Of a DNA stretch of 64,000 bases, positions 10,024 to 18,836 are shown one piece after another. The translations under genes and the position numbers were made by a program. The notes below the pieces were generated by a model. That model made no database searches, was not told the origin of the DNA, and saw only the letters and a list, made by a program, of their open reading frames with translations. Every line of letters starts with the position of its first letter. Position 1 is the stretch's first letter. Source of the stretch: Pseudooceanicola spongiae (lineage in GTDB: Bacteria > Pseudomonadota > Alphaproteobacteria > Rhodobacterales > Rhodobacteraceae); the NCBI RefSeq assembly GCF_014899185.1, contig NZ_CP045201.1, positions 3,325,501 through 3,389,500 of the forward strand, written 5' to 3'.

Positions 10024-10854
10024 TCAGGCTGTTTCGGGGATCGAGGCGCCATAGATGTAGGCGTACCACAGCAGGAACAGCCCCAGAATGACGCGGTAGA
10101 TCACGTAGGGCGTGAAGCTGACCGATTTCAGCAGCCGCATCATCAGCGTCAGGGCGATCAGGGCCGACAGGAAGGCAAAGACTGCGGCAATCGCCCCATC
10201 ACGCGCGGCGGCAGCATCGGCCGTGGCGATCACTTCGCCCGCCAGAAAAATCGCCGAGGCGATGATCGTCGGTATCGACATCAACATAGAGATCTTGGCG
10301 GCAGACTGGCGTTCATAGCCGGCAAACAGGGCCCCGGTGATGGTGATGCCGGACCGCGACGTGCCGGGGATAAGCGCAACCGCCTGCCAAAGACCCAGGA
10401 TCCAGGCGTGCTTCATGCTCCATTCCGCGGTGGTCTTGCCGGTGTCGCCGCGACGGTCCGCGATATAGAGGACGACGCCGAAAATCAGCATGGTCCAGCC
10501 GATCACCGCGACCGAGCGCAGCATGTCGTCAAGCCCGGTCAGCGCCAGGAACAGGCCGAAGATGATCACCGGAATGGTCGACACGATCAGCAGCAGCGCC
10601 AGTCGCGATCCCGGCGTGTCAGCCTTGCCCCGGGCCAGACGCGGCAGGCCGAGCAGGGCTTCTTTCACGTCGCTCCAGAAATAGACGATGACCGCGCAGA
10701 GAGTGCCGACGTGCACCGCGATGTCGATCATCTGCCCCTGGTCCTGCATCCCGGTCAGTCCCGGCAAGAGAATCAGGTGTCCCGACGACGAGATCGGTAA
10801 AAATTCGGTAATGCCCTGGATAATTGCCAGAAGCAGAAGTTGGAACAAAGGCAT
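10024..10854 (-). CDS. uppP: Undecaprenyl-diphosphate phosphatase
   Basis: Integral membrane enzyme of 276 residues (BacA/UppP family, normal length) that dephosphorylates undecaprenyl pyrophosphate so that the lipid carrier of peptidoglycan and other envelope polymers can be reused. The N-terminal motif QGITEFLPISSSGH near residues 14-27 and the PGTSRSG motif in the second half are the two conserved catalytic blocks. Several hydrophobic segments cover the rest. It reads away from gltD, sharing a 217-bp upstream region, and is not in an operon. The identification is firm. Confidence 0.96.
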   Translation of the reverse strand: MPLFQLLLLAIIQGITEFLPISSSGHLILLPGLTGMQDQGQMIDIAVHVGTLCAVIVYFWSDVKEALLGLPRLARGKADTPGSRLALLLIVSTIPVIIFGLFLALTGLDDMLRSVAVIGWTMLIFGVVLYIADRRGDTGKTTAEWSMKHAWILGLWQAVALIPGTSRSGITITGALFAGYERQSAAKISMLMSIPTIIASAIFLAGEVIATADAAAARDGAIAAVFAFLSALIALTLMMRLLKSVSFTPYVIYRVILGLFLLWYAYIYGASIPETA

Positions 10855-10901
10855 GTGGGGCAGTGTCTCCTCTAGGGGCGTCTGTGTAACGTGTTGTTAT
10901 A

Positions 10902-10917
10902 ATTGTATAGATACAAT
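10902..10917. promoter_or_regulatory. Palindromic operator candidate upstream of uppP and gltD
   Basis: ATTGTAT (10902-10908) and ATACAAT (10911-10917) form a perfect 7-bp inverted repeat with a 2-bp centre. It lies about 50 bp from the uppP start and 155 bp from gltD, in an AT-rich stretch. The symmetry suggests a dimeric regulator, which I cannot identify. Other parts of 10855-11071 are AT-rich and probably hold the two promoters. Confidence 0.4.
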
Positions 10918-11071
10918 ATAGGTCCGCTTTGCGACATAAAAATCAACACATCATCAGGGGTGCGTTCGATTTCTTGCATAAAAGTGGCATTATAGGTCAG
11001 TCTTTATGACTTTTATTCTTTTTCGCGATCGCTTAAAACTCCTCGGGACAGACGCGTAAAGGAGCTAGGCC

Positions 11072-12541
11072 GTGGCGAAGCAACCGATGCTGAAATTCGT
11101 GACCGTTGACCGGGATATGCCGGAAAAACGTGACGCGGGTATTCGCGCACACGATTTCAATGAGATCTATTCTGAGTTTGCCGCCGCGAAAGCCGAAGAG
11201 CAAGCCAGCCGGTGCAGTCAGTGCGGTGTTCCGTATTGCCAAAGTCACTGTCCGTTGCACAACAATATCCCCGACTGGCTGCAACTGACCGCGACCAACC
11301 GTCTGGAGGAAGCATACGCGATCTCTCAGGCGACCAACACCTTTCCCGAGATCTGCGGCCGCATCTGCCCGCAAGATCGCCTGTGTGAGGGCAATTGCGT
11401 CATCGAACAGTCCGGCCACGGCACTGTGACCATCGGCGCTGTCGAGAAATACATCACCGATACCGCCTGGGAGAAGGGCTGGGTCAAACCCGTCCGCCCG
11501 GAGATCGAGCGCGAGGAAAGCGTTGGAATCATTGGCGCAGGCCCCGGTGGTCTGGCCGCTGCCGACATGCTGCGTCAGGCCGGGATTCAGGTGACGGTCT
11601 ATGACCGCTATGACCGCGCCGGCGGGCTGATGACCTATGGCATCCCCAGCTTCAAGCTGGAGAAAGACATCGTCATGCGTCGCATCGACCAGCTGGAACA
11701 GGGCGGCGTCGAGTTCGTGCTGAACTGCAATGTCGGCGAAGACCTCAGCTTTGACGCCATTCGTGGCAAGCATGACGCGGTGCTGATCGCGACGGGCGTC
11801 TACAAGACGCGCGAACTGTCGGGCGAGAACGCAGGTGCCGAAGGCATCGTGCGCGCGATTGATTACCTGACCGCCTCGAACAAGGTCAGCTTTGGCGATT
11901 ATGTCGAAGAATTCGCAACCGGAGAGCTGAACGCGGCGGGCAAGAAAGTCGTCGTCATCGGTGGTGGCGATACGGCCATGGACTGCGTGCGCACCGCCAT
12001 CCGTCAGGGTGCCGAGAGCGTCAAATGCCTCTATCGTCGTGACCGGGCCAACATGCCGGGCTCGCAGCGCGAAGTTGCCAATGCCGAAGAAGAAGGCGTT
12101 GAATTCGTTTGGCTTTCCGCCCCCGTCGGATTCACCACCGGGGTCATCGAACCCGAGGGTGCAGGCGCGGCCTCCGGCATCGTCCGGGGCGCCACGGTCC
12201 AGCGGATGCGCCTCGGCGCGCCCGACACCAGCGGCCGCCAGAGCCCCGAAGTGATCGACGGCAGCGACTATACCGAGGACGCGGATCTGGTGATCAAGGC
12301 GCTTGGCTTTGAACCCGAAGATCTTCCGAAACTGTGGAACACCGAAGGTCTGGACGTGACCCGCTGGGGCACCGTGCGGGCCGAGTTCGGCTCGGGTCGG
12401 ACCAGCCTCGACGGGGTTTATGCGGTGGGCGATATCGTGCGCGGCGCAAGCCTTGTCGTCTGGGCCATTCGTGACGGGCGCGACTGCGCTGCGGCGATCC
12501 TGGAAGACCTGCAAACCGCCGATGCGATTGCGGCTGAGTGA
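11072..12541 (+). CDS. gltD: Glutamate synthase (NADPH) small subunit
   Basis: The 489-residue FAD/iron-sulfur subunit that passes electrons from NADPH to the large subunit for conversion of glutamine and 2-oxoglutarate to two glutamates. The N-terminal cysteine clusters of the [4Fe-4S] centres are visible (RCSQCGVPYC, then CGRICPQDRLCEGNC). An FAD-binding GAGPGGLAAAD block follows, then an NADPH-binding VVIGGGDTAMDC block. The start is GTG at 11072 with AAAGGAG at 11058-11064. It is the first gene of a gltD-GFA-gltB set, the reverse of the common gltB-gltD order. The C-terminus ends with the usual VGDIVRGASLVVWAI flavin-binding segment. Confidence 0.96.
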   Translation: MAKQPMLKFVTVDRDMPEKRDAGIRAHDFNEIYSEFAAAKAEEQASRCSQCGVPYCQSHCPLHNNIPDWLQLTATNRLEEAYAISQATNTFPEICGRICPQDRLCEGNCVIEQSGHGTVTIGAVEKYITDTAWEKGWVKPVRPEIEREESVGIIGAGPGGLAAADMLRQAGIQVTVYDRYDRAGGLMTYGIPSFKLEKDIVMRRIDQLEQGGVEFVLNCNVGEDLSFDAIRGKHDAVLIATGVYKTRELSGENAGAEGIVRAIDYLTASNKVSFGDYVEEFATGELNAAGKKVVVIGGGDTAMDCVRTAIRQGAESVKCLYRRDRANMPGSQREVANAEEEGVEFVWLSAPVGFTTGVIEPEGAGAASGIVRGATVQRMRLGAPDTSGRQSPEVIDGSDYTEDADLVIKALGFEPEDLPKLWNTEGLDVTRWGTVRAEFGSGRTSLDGVYAVGDIVRGASLVVWAIRDGRDCAAAILEDLQTADAIAAE

Positions 12542-12592
12542 CACTGCGGCTGAGGGATGGGGCAACCCGTTTCTTAACACACTGAAATGACA

Positions 12593-12643
12593 GATTTCCG
12601 ATGTCGGTATCCTGTCGGTATCCCATCAGTATCGGGGCGGTGC
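12593..12643 (+). repeat. CGGTAT 11-bp-period element, copy A
   Basis: Four units start at 12605 (CGGTAT), 12616 (CGGTAT), 12627 (CAGTAT) and 12638 (CGGTGC), each exactly 11 bp apart, preceded by GATTTCCGATGT. It lies about 50 nt downstream of the gltD stop, in the sense direction. It is the most diverged of the three copies; the others are at 36573-36623 and 60204-60254. I know no name for it. Confidence 0.8.
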
Positions 12644-12713
12644 ACATCACCGGCCCGGTCGACGCGGGAAAAGGTTAAAAGTAAGCATTGCTGACCTGAA
12701 ATTGGGGCGTGAG

Positions 12714-13169
12714 ATGACACAAGCAGAGGCGAACAGGATCGACGGGCAGTGCCTGTGCGGTGCTGTGCATCTGCAGCTGTCCGATCACCGCCCCGAGATC
12801 GGCATCTGCCATTGCATGATGTGCCGGCGCTGGTCCGGTGGCGCTTACGTCTTTTTTACGGCCCCCGCCGATTCGGTTCGGATCAGCGGCGCGGTCACGA
12901 CCTATCGCTCGTCGCCATTTTCGCAGCGGGCGTTTTGCCCGACCTGCGGCAGCGGCATCTACCTGCGCGATGACGAGTCGGATGAATACGAGCTTTGCGC
13001 GGGATTGTTTGACCACGCGCGGAAATTTGCGGCGATCAGCGAAGCCTATGTTGATCAACGTCTGGAGGCCCTGACGCTTCAGGGTGACCACAAGCGGGTG
13101 ACCGCAGCAGAATATGAAGAGAAATTTCCTTTCGTCCCTTCGGCAGACCTGCCGGACGGACGCGCCTGA
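12714..13169 (+). CDS. GFA (CENP-V/glutathione-dependent formaldehyde-activating) family protein
   Basis: Small cytosolic zinc protein of 151 residues. The zinc-binding cysteines of the GFA fold are all visible: QCLCGAV near residue 14, CHCMMCRRW near residue 39 and FCPTCGS near residue 76. Members range from Gfa, which joins glutathione to formaldehyde, to many of unknown substrate, so no specific reaction is claimed. The ATG at 12714 is preferred over a TTG 12 nt upstream that adds only four residues. It sits between gltD and gltB, 15 nt before gltB, so it is probably co-transcribed with gltB. No formaldehyde genes lie nearby. Confidence 0.85.
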   Translation: MTQAEANRIDGQCLCGAVHLQLSDHRPEIGICHCMMCRRWSGGAYVFFTAPADSVRISGAVTTYRSSPFSQRAFCPTCGSGIYLRDDESDEYELCAGLFDHARKFAAISEAYVDQRLEALTLQGDHKRVTAAEYEEKFPFVPSADLPDGRA

Positions 13170-13184
13170 TGCAGGGAGACAGCC

Positions 13185-16100
13185 ATGACGACCTATGATG
13201 ATAACTGGGCCGCAGCCGAGCAAGCCAAACGCACCTTCATGGAGGAGAATTCTCTGTTCCGCGAAGAGCACGAGCATGCCTCCTGTGGTGTCGGCCTTGT
13301 GGTGTCCATCGACGGCAAGCCATCGCGCAAGGTGGTCGAATCGGGGATCATGGCGCTGAAGGCGATCTGGCACCGTGGTGCGGTCGATGCCGATGGCAAG
13401 ACGGGCGACGGCGCGGGCATTCACGTCCAGATCCCGGTGCCCTTCTTCTACGACCAGATCCGCCGCACTGGCCACGAGCCGCGCACGGATGAGCTGATGG
13501 CTGTTGGTCAGGTGTTTCTGCCGCGCACCGATTTCAACGCGCAGGAAACCTGCCGGACCATCGTTGAATCCGAAGTGCTGCGGATGGGTTATTACATCTA
13601 CGGCTGGCGCCATGTGCCGGTGGATATCGAATGCCTTGGCGAAAAGGCCAACTCGACCCGCCCCGAGATCGAACAGATCCTGATCTCCAACACCAAGGGT
13701 GTGGACGAGGAGACGTTCGAGCGTGAGCTCTACGTCATCCGCCGCCGGATCGAGAAAGCCTCGCAGGCGCGCGGCATCAACGGGCTGTATATCGCGTCGC
13801 TGTCCTGCCGGTCGATCATCTACAAGGGCATGATGCTGGCCGAACAGGTCGCAGTCTTCTACCCCGACCTGATGGATTCGCGGTTTGAAAGCGCCTTTGC
13901 GCTTTATCACCAGCGCTATTCCACCAACACTTTCCCGCAGTGGTGGCTGGCGCAGCCGTTCCGCATGTTGGCCCACAACGGCGAGATCAACACGCTCAAG
14001 GGCAACGTCAACTGGATGAAAAGCCACGAGATCCGCATGGCCTCGGGGACGTTTGGCGATCTGGCTGAGGATATCAAGCCGATCATCCCGCAGGGCGCGT
14101 CCGACTCGGCCGCTCTGGATGCGGTGTTCGAGGTGCTGGTGCGCGCGGGTCGTTCGGCCCCGATGGCCAAGACGATGCTGGTGCCCGAGAGCTGGTCCAA
14201 GCAGGCGATCGAGCTGCCGCAGGCCTGGCGCGACATGTATTCCTATTGCAACGGTGTGATGGAGCCCTGGGATGGCCCTGCCGCGCTGGCGATGACCGAT
14301 GGCCGCTGGGCCTGCGTCGGCACCGACCGCAACGGGCTGCGTCCGATGCGCTATGTGGTGACGGGCGATGGTCTGCTGATCGCGGGCTCCGAGGCCGGTA
14401 TGGTGCCGACGGACGAAGCGACGGTGCGCGAAAAAGGCGCGCTTGGGCCGGGGCAGTTGCTGGCCGTCGATACCAAGGAAGGCAAGCTCTACCACGACGT
14501 TGAGATCAAGGACCGTCTGGCCGCCAGCCAGCCCTTCGGTGAATGGGTCGGCAAGATCAACGAGCTGGACGAATCGCTGGAAGCGGTGATCGAAGAGCCG
14601 ATGTTCGAGGGCGCCGAGCTGCGCAAACGCCAGATCGCCGCGGGCTATACCATCGAGGAGCTGGAAAGCGTTCTGGCGCCGATGGCCGAGGATTCGAAAG
14701 AGAACATCGTCTCGATGGGCGATGACACGCCCTCTGCCGTGCTGTCGAACAAGTACCGTCCGCTGAGCCACTTCTTCCGCCAGAACTTCAGCCAGGTGAC
14801 CAACCCGCCGATCGACAGCTTGCGCGAATTCCGCGTGATGAGCCTGAAGACGCGGTTCGGGAACCTCAAGAATGTGCTGGACGAGTCGAGCGCGCAGACC
14901 GAAATCCTCGTGCTCGACAGCCCCTTCGTGGCCAACGCGCAGTTCGAGGAGCTCAAGACCCACTTCAATGCCGAGATGGTCGAGATCGACTGTACCTTCC
15001 CGGTGGGCGGTGATCACGACGCGCTGCTGCACGGGCTGGCGCGGATCCGTGCCGAGGCCGAAGAGGCCGTGCGCTCGGGTGGTGGGCACATCGTGCTGAC
15101 AGACCACATGCAGAACGCGGATCGCGTCGCGATGCCGATGATTCTGGCGACCAGCGCGGTGCACAGCTGGCTGACGCGCAAGGGTCTGCGGACGTTCTGC
15201 AGCCTCGGTGTGCGCTCGGCTGAGTGTATCGATCCGCATTACTTTGCGGTGCTGATCGGCTGCGGCGCGACCATCGTCAACGCCTACCTCGCCGAGGATT
15301 CGCTGGCCGACCGCATCAAGCGCGGGCTGCTGGACGGCACCCTGACCGAGAACATGCGCAACTACCGCGAAGCCATCGACCAGGGTCTGCTGAAGATCAT
15401 GGCGAAGATGGGGATTTCGGTCGTGTCCTCCTATCGCGGCGGTCTGAATTTTGAAGCCGTGGGTCTGAGCCGCGCCATGGTCGCGGAATATTTCCCCGGC
15501 ATGCTGAGCCGTATTTCCGGCATCGGCGTCAGCGGTGTGCAGAAAAAGGTCGAGGAAGTTCATGCGCTTGGCTGGCTGAAAGGCCAGGACGTGCTGCCCA
15601 TCGGCGGTTTTTACAAATCCCGCAAGTCGGGCGAGACGCACGCCTGGGAAGCGCAGACGATGCATATGCTGCAGGCGGCGTGCAACCGGGGCTCCTATGA
15701 GATCTGGAAGCAGTTCAGCGCCCGGATGCAGGCAAACCCGCCGATCCACCTGCGCGACCTGCTGGCGATCAAGCCCATCGGCAACGCGATCCCGATCGAG
15801 GAAGTCGAGAGCATCACCTCGATCCGCAAACGCTTTGTGACGCCTGGCATGTCGCTTGGCGCGCTCGGGCCGGAGGCGCACAAGACGCTGAACGTCGCGA
15901 TGAACCGCATCGGCGCGAAATCGGACAGCGGCGAGGGCGGCGAGGATCCGGCACACTTCGTGCCGGAGGCCAACGGCGACAACCCGTCCGCGAAGATCAA
16001 GCAGGTGGCCTCGGGGCGTTTCGGCGTTACGGCGGAATATCTGAACCAGTGCGAAGAGCTTGAGATCAAGGTTGCGCAGGGTGCCAAACCCGGCGAGGGC

Positions 16101-17723
16101 GGCCAGCTGCCGGGGATGAAAGTCACCGAGCTGATCGCGCGTCTGCGTCACTCGACCAAGGGCGTCACGCTGATTTCGCCGCCGCCGCACCACGATATCT
16201 ATTCGATCGAGGATCTGGCGCAGCTGATCTATGACCTCAAGCAGATCAACCCGACGGTGAAGGTGACGGTCAAGCTCGTCAGCTCCTCCGGTGTCGGCAC
16301 GATTGCGGCGGGTGTGGCCAAGGCCAAGGCGGACATCATCCTGATCTCGGGCCACAACGGCGGCACGGGCGCTTCGCCTGCGACCAGCATCAAGTTCGCT
16401 GGCCTGCCGTGGGAAATGGGTCTGACCGAGGCGCATCAGGTTCTGGCGATGAACAAGCTGCGCGACCGCGTGACGCTGCGCACCGATGGTGGGCTGCGCA
16501 CGGGGCGTGACATCGTCATGGCCGCGATGATGGGCGCCGAGGAATACGGTATCGGCACCGCCGCGCTGATCGCCATGGGCTGCATCATGGTGCGTCAGTG
16601 CCAGTCCAACACCTGCCCCGTGGGCGTGTGTACGCAGGACGAATCCCTGCGTGCCAAGTTCACCGGGACGGCGGACAAGGTCGTGAACCTGATCACCTTC
16701 TATGCGCAGGAAGTGCGGGAAATCCTCGCCTCCATCGGTGCGCGGAGCCTTGATGACGTGATCGGCCGCGCCGATCTGCTGCATCAGGTCAGCCGTGGCG
16801 CCGAGCATCTGGATGACCTCGATCTCAACCCGCTGCTGATCACGGTCGATGGCGCGAAAGACATCGTCTACAACCGCCTGAAGCCGCGCAACCCGGTGCC
16901 CGACACGCTGGACGTGGAAATCGTGCGCGACGCCGCACGCTTCCTGAAGGACGGCGAGAAGATGCAGCTGTCCTACGCGGTGCAGAACACGCACCGCTCG
17001 GTCGGCACCCGCACGTCGAGCCATATCGTGCAGAAGTTCGGGATGCGGAACGCGCTGCAGCCCGACCACCTGACGGTGAAGCTGACAGGTTCTGCCGGTC
17101 AGTCGCTGGGGGCGTTCGGCGCGCCGGGCCTCAAGATCGAGGTCTCGGGCGAGGCGAACGACTATGTTGGCAAGGGGCTGTCCGGGGCAACCATCGTGGT
17201 GCGTCCCGCCATGGCCAGCCCGCTGGTCGCCAGCCAGAACACCATCATCGGCAATACGGTGCTGTATGGTGCGACGGATGGGTTCCTGTTCGCCTCGGGT
17301 CGTGCGGGCGAACGCTTTGCCGTGCGCAACTCCGGCGCCCGCGTGGTGATCGAGGGCTGTGGCTCCAACGGCTGTGAGTACATGACCGGCGGTGTTGCGG
17401 TGATCCTCGGCTCGATCGGGCCGAACTTCGGCGCGGGCATGACCGGCGGGATGGCGTACCTCTATGATCCCGAAGGCCGTGCGGCGGACATGATGAACAT
17501 GGAGACGCTGGTGACCTGCCCGGTCACGGTGCCGCATTGGGTCGGCCAGCTGGAAGACCTGATCAAGCGCCACCTGGCCGAGACCGGCAGCCGCAAGGCG
17601 CAGGAGATCCTGCAGCATTGGGACATGGAGCTGGGCAATTTCGTTCAGGTCTGCCCGAAAGAGATGCTGAAGGTCATCCCCTATCCGCTGGTCGAAGAAG
17701 AACAGGCGATGCCCGCAGAGTGA
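13185..17723 (+). CDS. gltB: Glutamate synthase (NADPH) large subunit
   Basis: The 1,512-residue alpha subunit that hydrolyses glutamine and transfers ammonia to 2-oxoglutarate. Cys34 (ASCGVGLV) is the expected N-terminal nucleophile, exposed after loss of a 33-residue propeptide. The amidotransferase domain runs to about residue 430, followed by the central domain, the FMN-binding synthase domain and the GXGXG beta-helix at the C-terminus (roughly 1270-1480). The [3Fe-4S] cysteines are Cys1133, Cys1139 and Cys1144, with the spacing expected for GltB. It is the last gene of the glt set and is followed by a clear terminator. Length and all key residues look intact. Confidence 0.97.
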   Translation: MTTYDDNWAAAEQAKRTFMEENSLFREEHEHASCGVGLVVSIDGKPSRKVVESGIMALKAIWHRGAVDADGKTGDGAGIHVQIPVPFFYDQIRRTGHEPRTDELMAVGQVFLPRTDFNAQETCRTIVESEVLRMGYYIYGWRHVPVDIECLGEKANSTRPEIEQILISNTKGVDEETFERELYVIRRRIEKASQARGINGLYIASLSCRSIIYKGMMLAEQVAVFYPDLMDSRFESAFALYHQRYSTNTFPQWWLAQPFRMLAHNGEINTLKGNVNWMKSHEIRMASGTFGDLAEDIKPIIPQGASDSAALDAVFEVLVRAGRSAPMAKTMLVPESWSKQAIELPQAWRDMYSYCNGVMEPWDGPAALAMTDGRWACVGTDRNGLRPMRYVVTGDGLLIAGSEAGMVPTDEATVREKGALGPGQLLAVDTKEGKLYHDVEIKDRLAASQPFGEWVGKINELDESLEAVIEEPMFEGAELRKRQIAAGYTIEELESVLAPMAEDSKENIVSMGDDTPSAVLSNKYRPLSHFFRQNFSQVTNPPIDSLREFRVMSLKTRFGNLKNVLDESSAQTEILVLDSPFVANAQFEELKTHFNAEMVEIDCTFPVGGDHDALLHGLARIRAEAEEAVRSGGGHIVLTDHMQNADRVAMPMILATSAVHSWLTRKGLRTFCSLGVRSAECIDPHYFAVLIGCGATIVNAYLAEDSLADRIKRGLLDGTLTENMRNYREAIDQGLLKIMAKMGISVVSSYRGGLNFEAVGLSRAMVAEYFPGMLSRISGIGVSGVQKKVEEVHALGWLKGQDVLPIGGFYKSRKSGETHAWEAQTMHMLQAACNRGSYEIWKQFSARMQANPPIHLRDLLAIKPIGNAIPIEEVESITSIRKRFVTPGMSLGALGPEAHKTLNVAMNRIGAKSDSGEGGEDPAHFVPEANGDNPSAKIKQVASGRFGVTAEYLNQCEELEIKVAQGAKPGEGGQLPGMKVTELIARLRHSTKGVTLISPPPHHDIYSIEDLAQLIYDLKQINPTVKVTVKLVSSSGVGTIAAGVAKAKADIILISGHNGGTGASPATSIKFAGLPWEMGLTEAHQVLAMNKLRDRVTLRTDGGLRTGRDIVMAAMMGAEEYGIGTAALIAMGCIMVRQCQSNTCPVGVCTQDESLRAKFTGTADKVVNLITFYAQEVREILASIGARSLDDVIGRADLLHQVSRGAEHLDDLDLNPLLITVDGAKDIVYNRLKPRNPVPDTLDVEIVRDAARFLKDGEKMQLSYAVQNTHRSVGTRTSSHIVQKFGMRNALQPDHLTVKLTGSAGQSLGAFGAPGLKIEVSGEANDYVGKGLSGATIVVRPAMASPLVASQNTIIGNTVLYGATDGFLFASGRAGERFAVRNSGARVVIEGCGSNGCEYMTGGVAVILGSIGPNFGAGMTGGMAYLYDPEGRAADMMNMETLVTCPVTVPHWVGQLEDLIKRHLAETGSRKAQEILQHWDMELGNFVQVCPKEMLKVIPYPLVEEEQAMPAE

Positions 17724-17746
17724 TCTGACGGCACAGCAAAGCACAG

Positions 17747-17775
17747 AGGGCGGCCCCAATGGGGTCGCCCTTTTC
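17747..17775 (+). terminator. Rho-independent terminator of gltB
   Basis: GGGCGGCCCC (17748-17757), loop AAT, and GGGGTCGCCC (17761-17770) form a 10-bp stem with one G-T pair, followed by TTTT. It lies 25 nt past the gltB stop. Confidence 0.88.
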
Positions 17776-17815
17776 GTTTGCCGGATCCACTAGGTATAGA
17801 TCGCCGTTTGGATAT

Positions 17816-17890
17816 TTATCCACAGTTAGTCGTGACCCCGAGATATGCCGTCAATTACCCCTCGGACGCCGGCATAAACATGTGGATAAA
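17816..17890. promoter_or_regulatory. Two inverted perfect DnaA boxes upstream of mtgA
   Basis: TTTATCCACA at 17816-17825 and its exact reverse complement TGTGGATAAA at 17881-17890 each contain the consensus DnaA box TTATCCACA. They face each other 55 bp apart in the 286-bp region between the gltB terminator and mtgA. The boxes are seen directly; binding of DnaA is inferred. The region also holds an AT-rich stretch near 17941-17950 (CAATATATAG) but no gene I can support. Confidence 0.55.
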
Positions 17891-18061
17891 GGTGAGGGTC
17901 ATTTTGAACCTCATTATGGGGGGCAAAGGCTCTACCTCCCAATATATAGGGGTTTTGCATAGTTTTTGCCCCGTGATGGGCAGCGAAAGGCGCACCTTCA
18001 GCCTGTGAATGTCTTTTCTTTCCTGCTTTGCTGTCGGTCCTCTCTGGCCTATAGGTGTGCC

Positions 18062-18787
18062 GTGGCAAAACAGGCAAAACCCAAGAGAAAATCGCGCGCG
18101 AAAGCGTCTCGGCCTTCGGTCCGCAAGCTGGCGCTGCGGTGGGGGGTGCGGGGCGTGCTTGGCCTTGCGGCGGTGATGGTCGTGGTGATCGCGCTGCATT
18201 CCATCGTGCGGCCCTGGGCGGGCAGCTATATGGCCAGCGAACGCCACCGGCTCGGCAAGATCGACCGGACCTGGGTCCCCATGCGCGAGATTGCCCCTGT
18301 GATGGCGCGCTCGGCCGTCGCGGCGGAGGACAGCAATTTCTGCCTGCACTGGGGGTTCGACATGAATGCGATCCGTCATGCCATCGACGGCGGGGCGCGG
18401 CGCGGCGGCTCGACCATCAGTCAGCAGGTGGTCAAGAACGTCTATCTCTGGCACGGTCGCAACTATGTGCGCAAAGCGCTGGAGACGATGATCACGCCGG
18501 TGGTCGAACTGCTGTGGAGCAAGCGGCGCATCCTTGAGGTCTACCTGAACGTCGCCGAGTTCGACGAGGGCGTCTTTGGCATCGAGGCCGCGGCCTGGCA
18601 TTACTTTGGTGTCGCGCCGAAGGATCTGAGCCCGGATCAGTCGGCCCGCCTCGCGGCGATCCTGCCGGCGCCGCAGGACCGGTCGGCCTCCAGACCCAGC
18701 GATTTTGTGCTGAGGCGGGCGGCGGCAATCCGCGACGGGGCGGCCACGATCCGCAAGGATGGCCGCGCCGCCTGTTTCGAGGATTGA
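18062..18787 (+). CDS. mtgA: Monofunctional biosynthetic peptidoglycan transglycosylase
   Basis: Inner-membrane GT51 enzyme that polymerises lipid II glycan strands. A basic cytoplasmic start is followed by one membrane anchor around residues 25-47. The GT51 motifs are AVAAEDSNFCLHWGFD with the catalytic Glu, then RRGGSTISQQ, KNVYLW and KRRILEVYLNVAEF. The GTG at 18062 gives 241 residues, the usual MtgA length; an in-frame ATG nearly 100 nt upstream would add a stretch that resembles no MtgA. No penicillin-binding domain follows, so it is monofunctional. It is the only gene between the DnaA-box region and the GST gene. Confidence 0.93.
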   Translation: MAKQAKPKRKSRAKASRPSVRKLALRWGVRGVLGLAAVMVVVIALHSIVRPWAGSYMASERHRLGKIDRTWVPMREIAPVMARSAVAAEDSNFCLHWGFDMNAIRHAIDGGARRGGSTISQQVVKNVYLWHGRNYVRKALETMITPVVELLWSKRRILEVYLNVAEFDEGVFGIEAAAWHYFGVAPKDLSPDQSARLAAILPAPQDRSASRPSDFVLRRAAAIRDGAATIRKDGRAACFED

Positions 18788-18791
18788 AGTC

Positions 18792-18808
18792 TGCGCCCCT
18801 TGGGCGCA
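18792..18808 (+). terminator. Short stem-loop after mtgA
   Basis: TGCGCCC, loop CTT, and GGGCGCA form a perfect 7-bp stem four nt after the mtgA stop. There is no U-run, so termination is possible but weakly supported. Confidence 0.4.
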
Positions 18809-18836
18809 TTCATCTGACAGTTTACGGAAGGTGATG

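Noticed and set aside
12675-17759. A 1,694-codon open frame on the minus strand across gltB
   Set aside because: It is antisense to gltB, which has intact motifs. Its translation is His/Arg/Asp-rich, low in hydrophobic order and has no family features, as expected of the complement of GC-rich codons.
17816-17890. Chromosome replication origin
   Set aside because: Two DnaA boxes alone are not enough. No long AT-rich unwinding region, no further boxes and none of the usual origin neighbours are present. I keep the boxes as a finding only.
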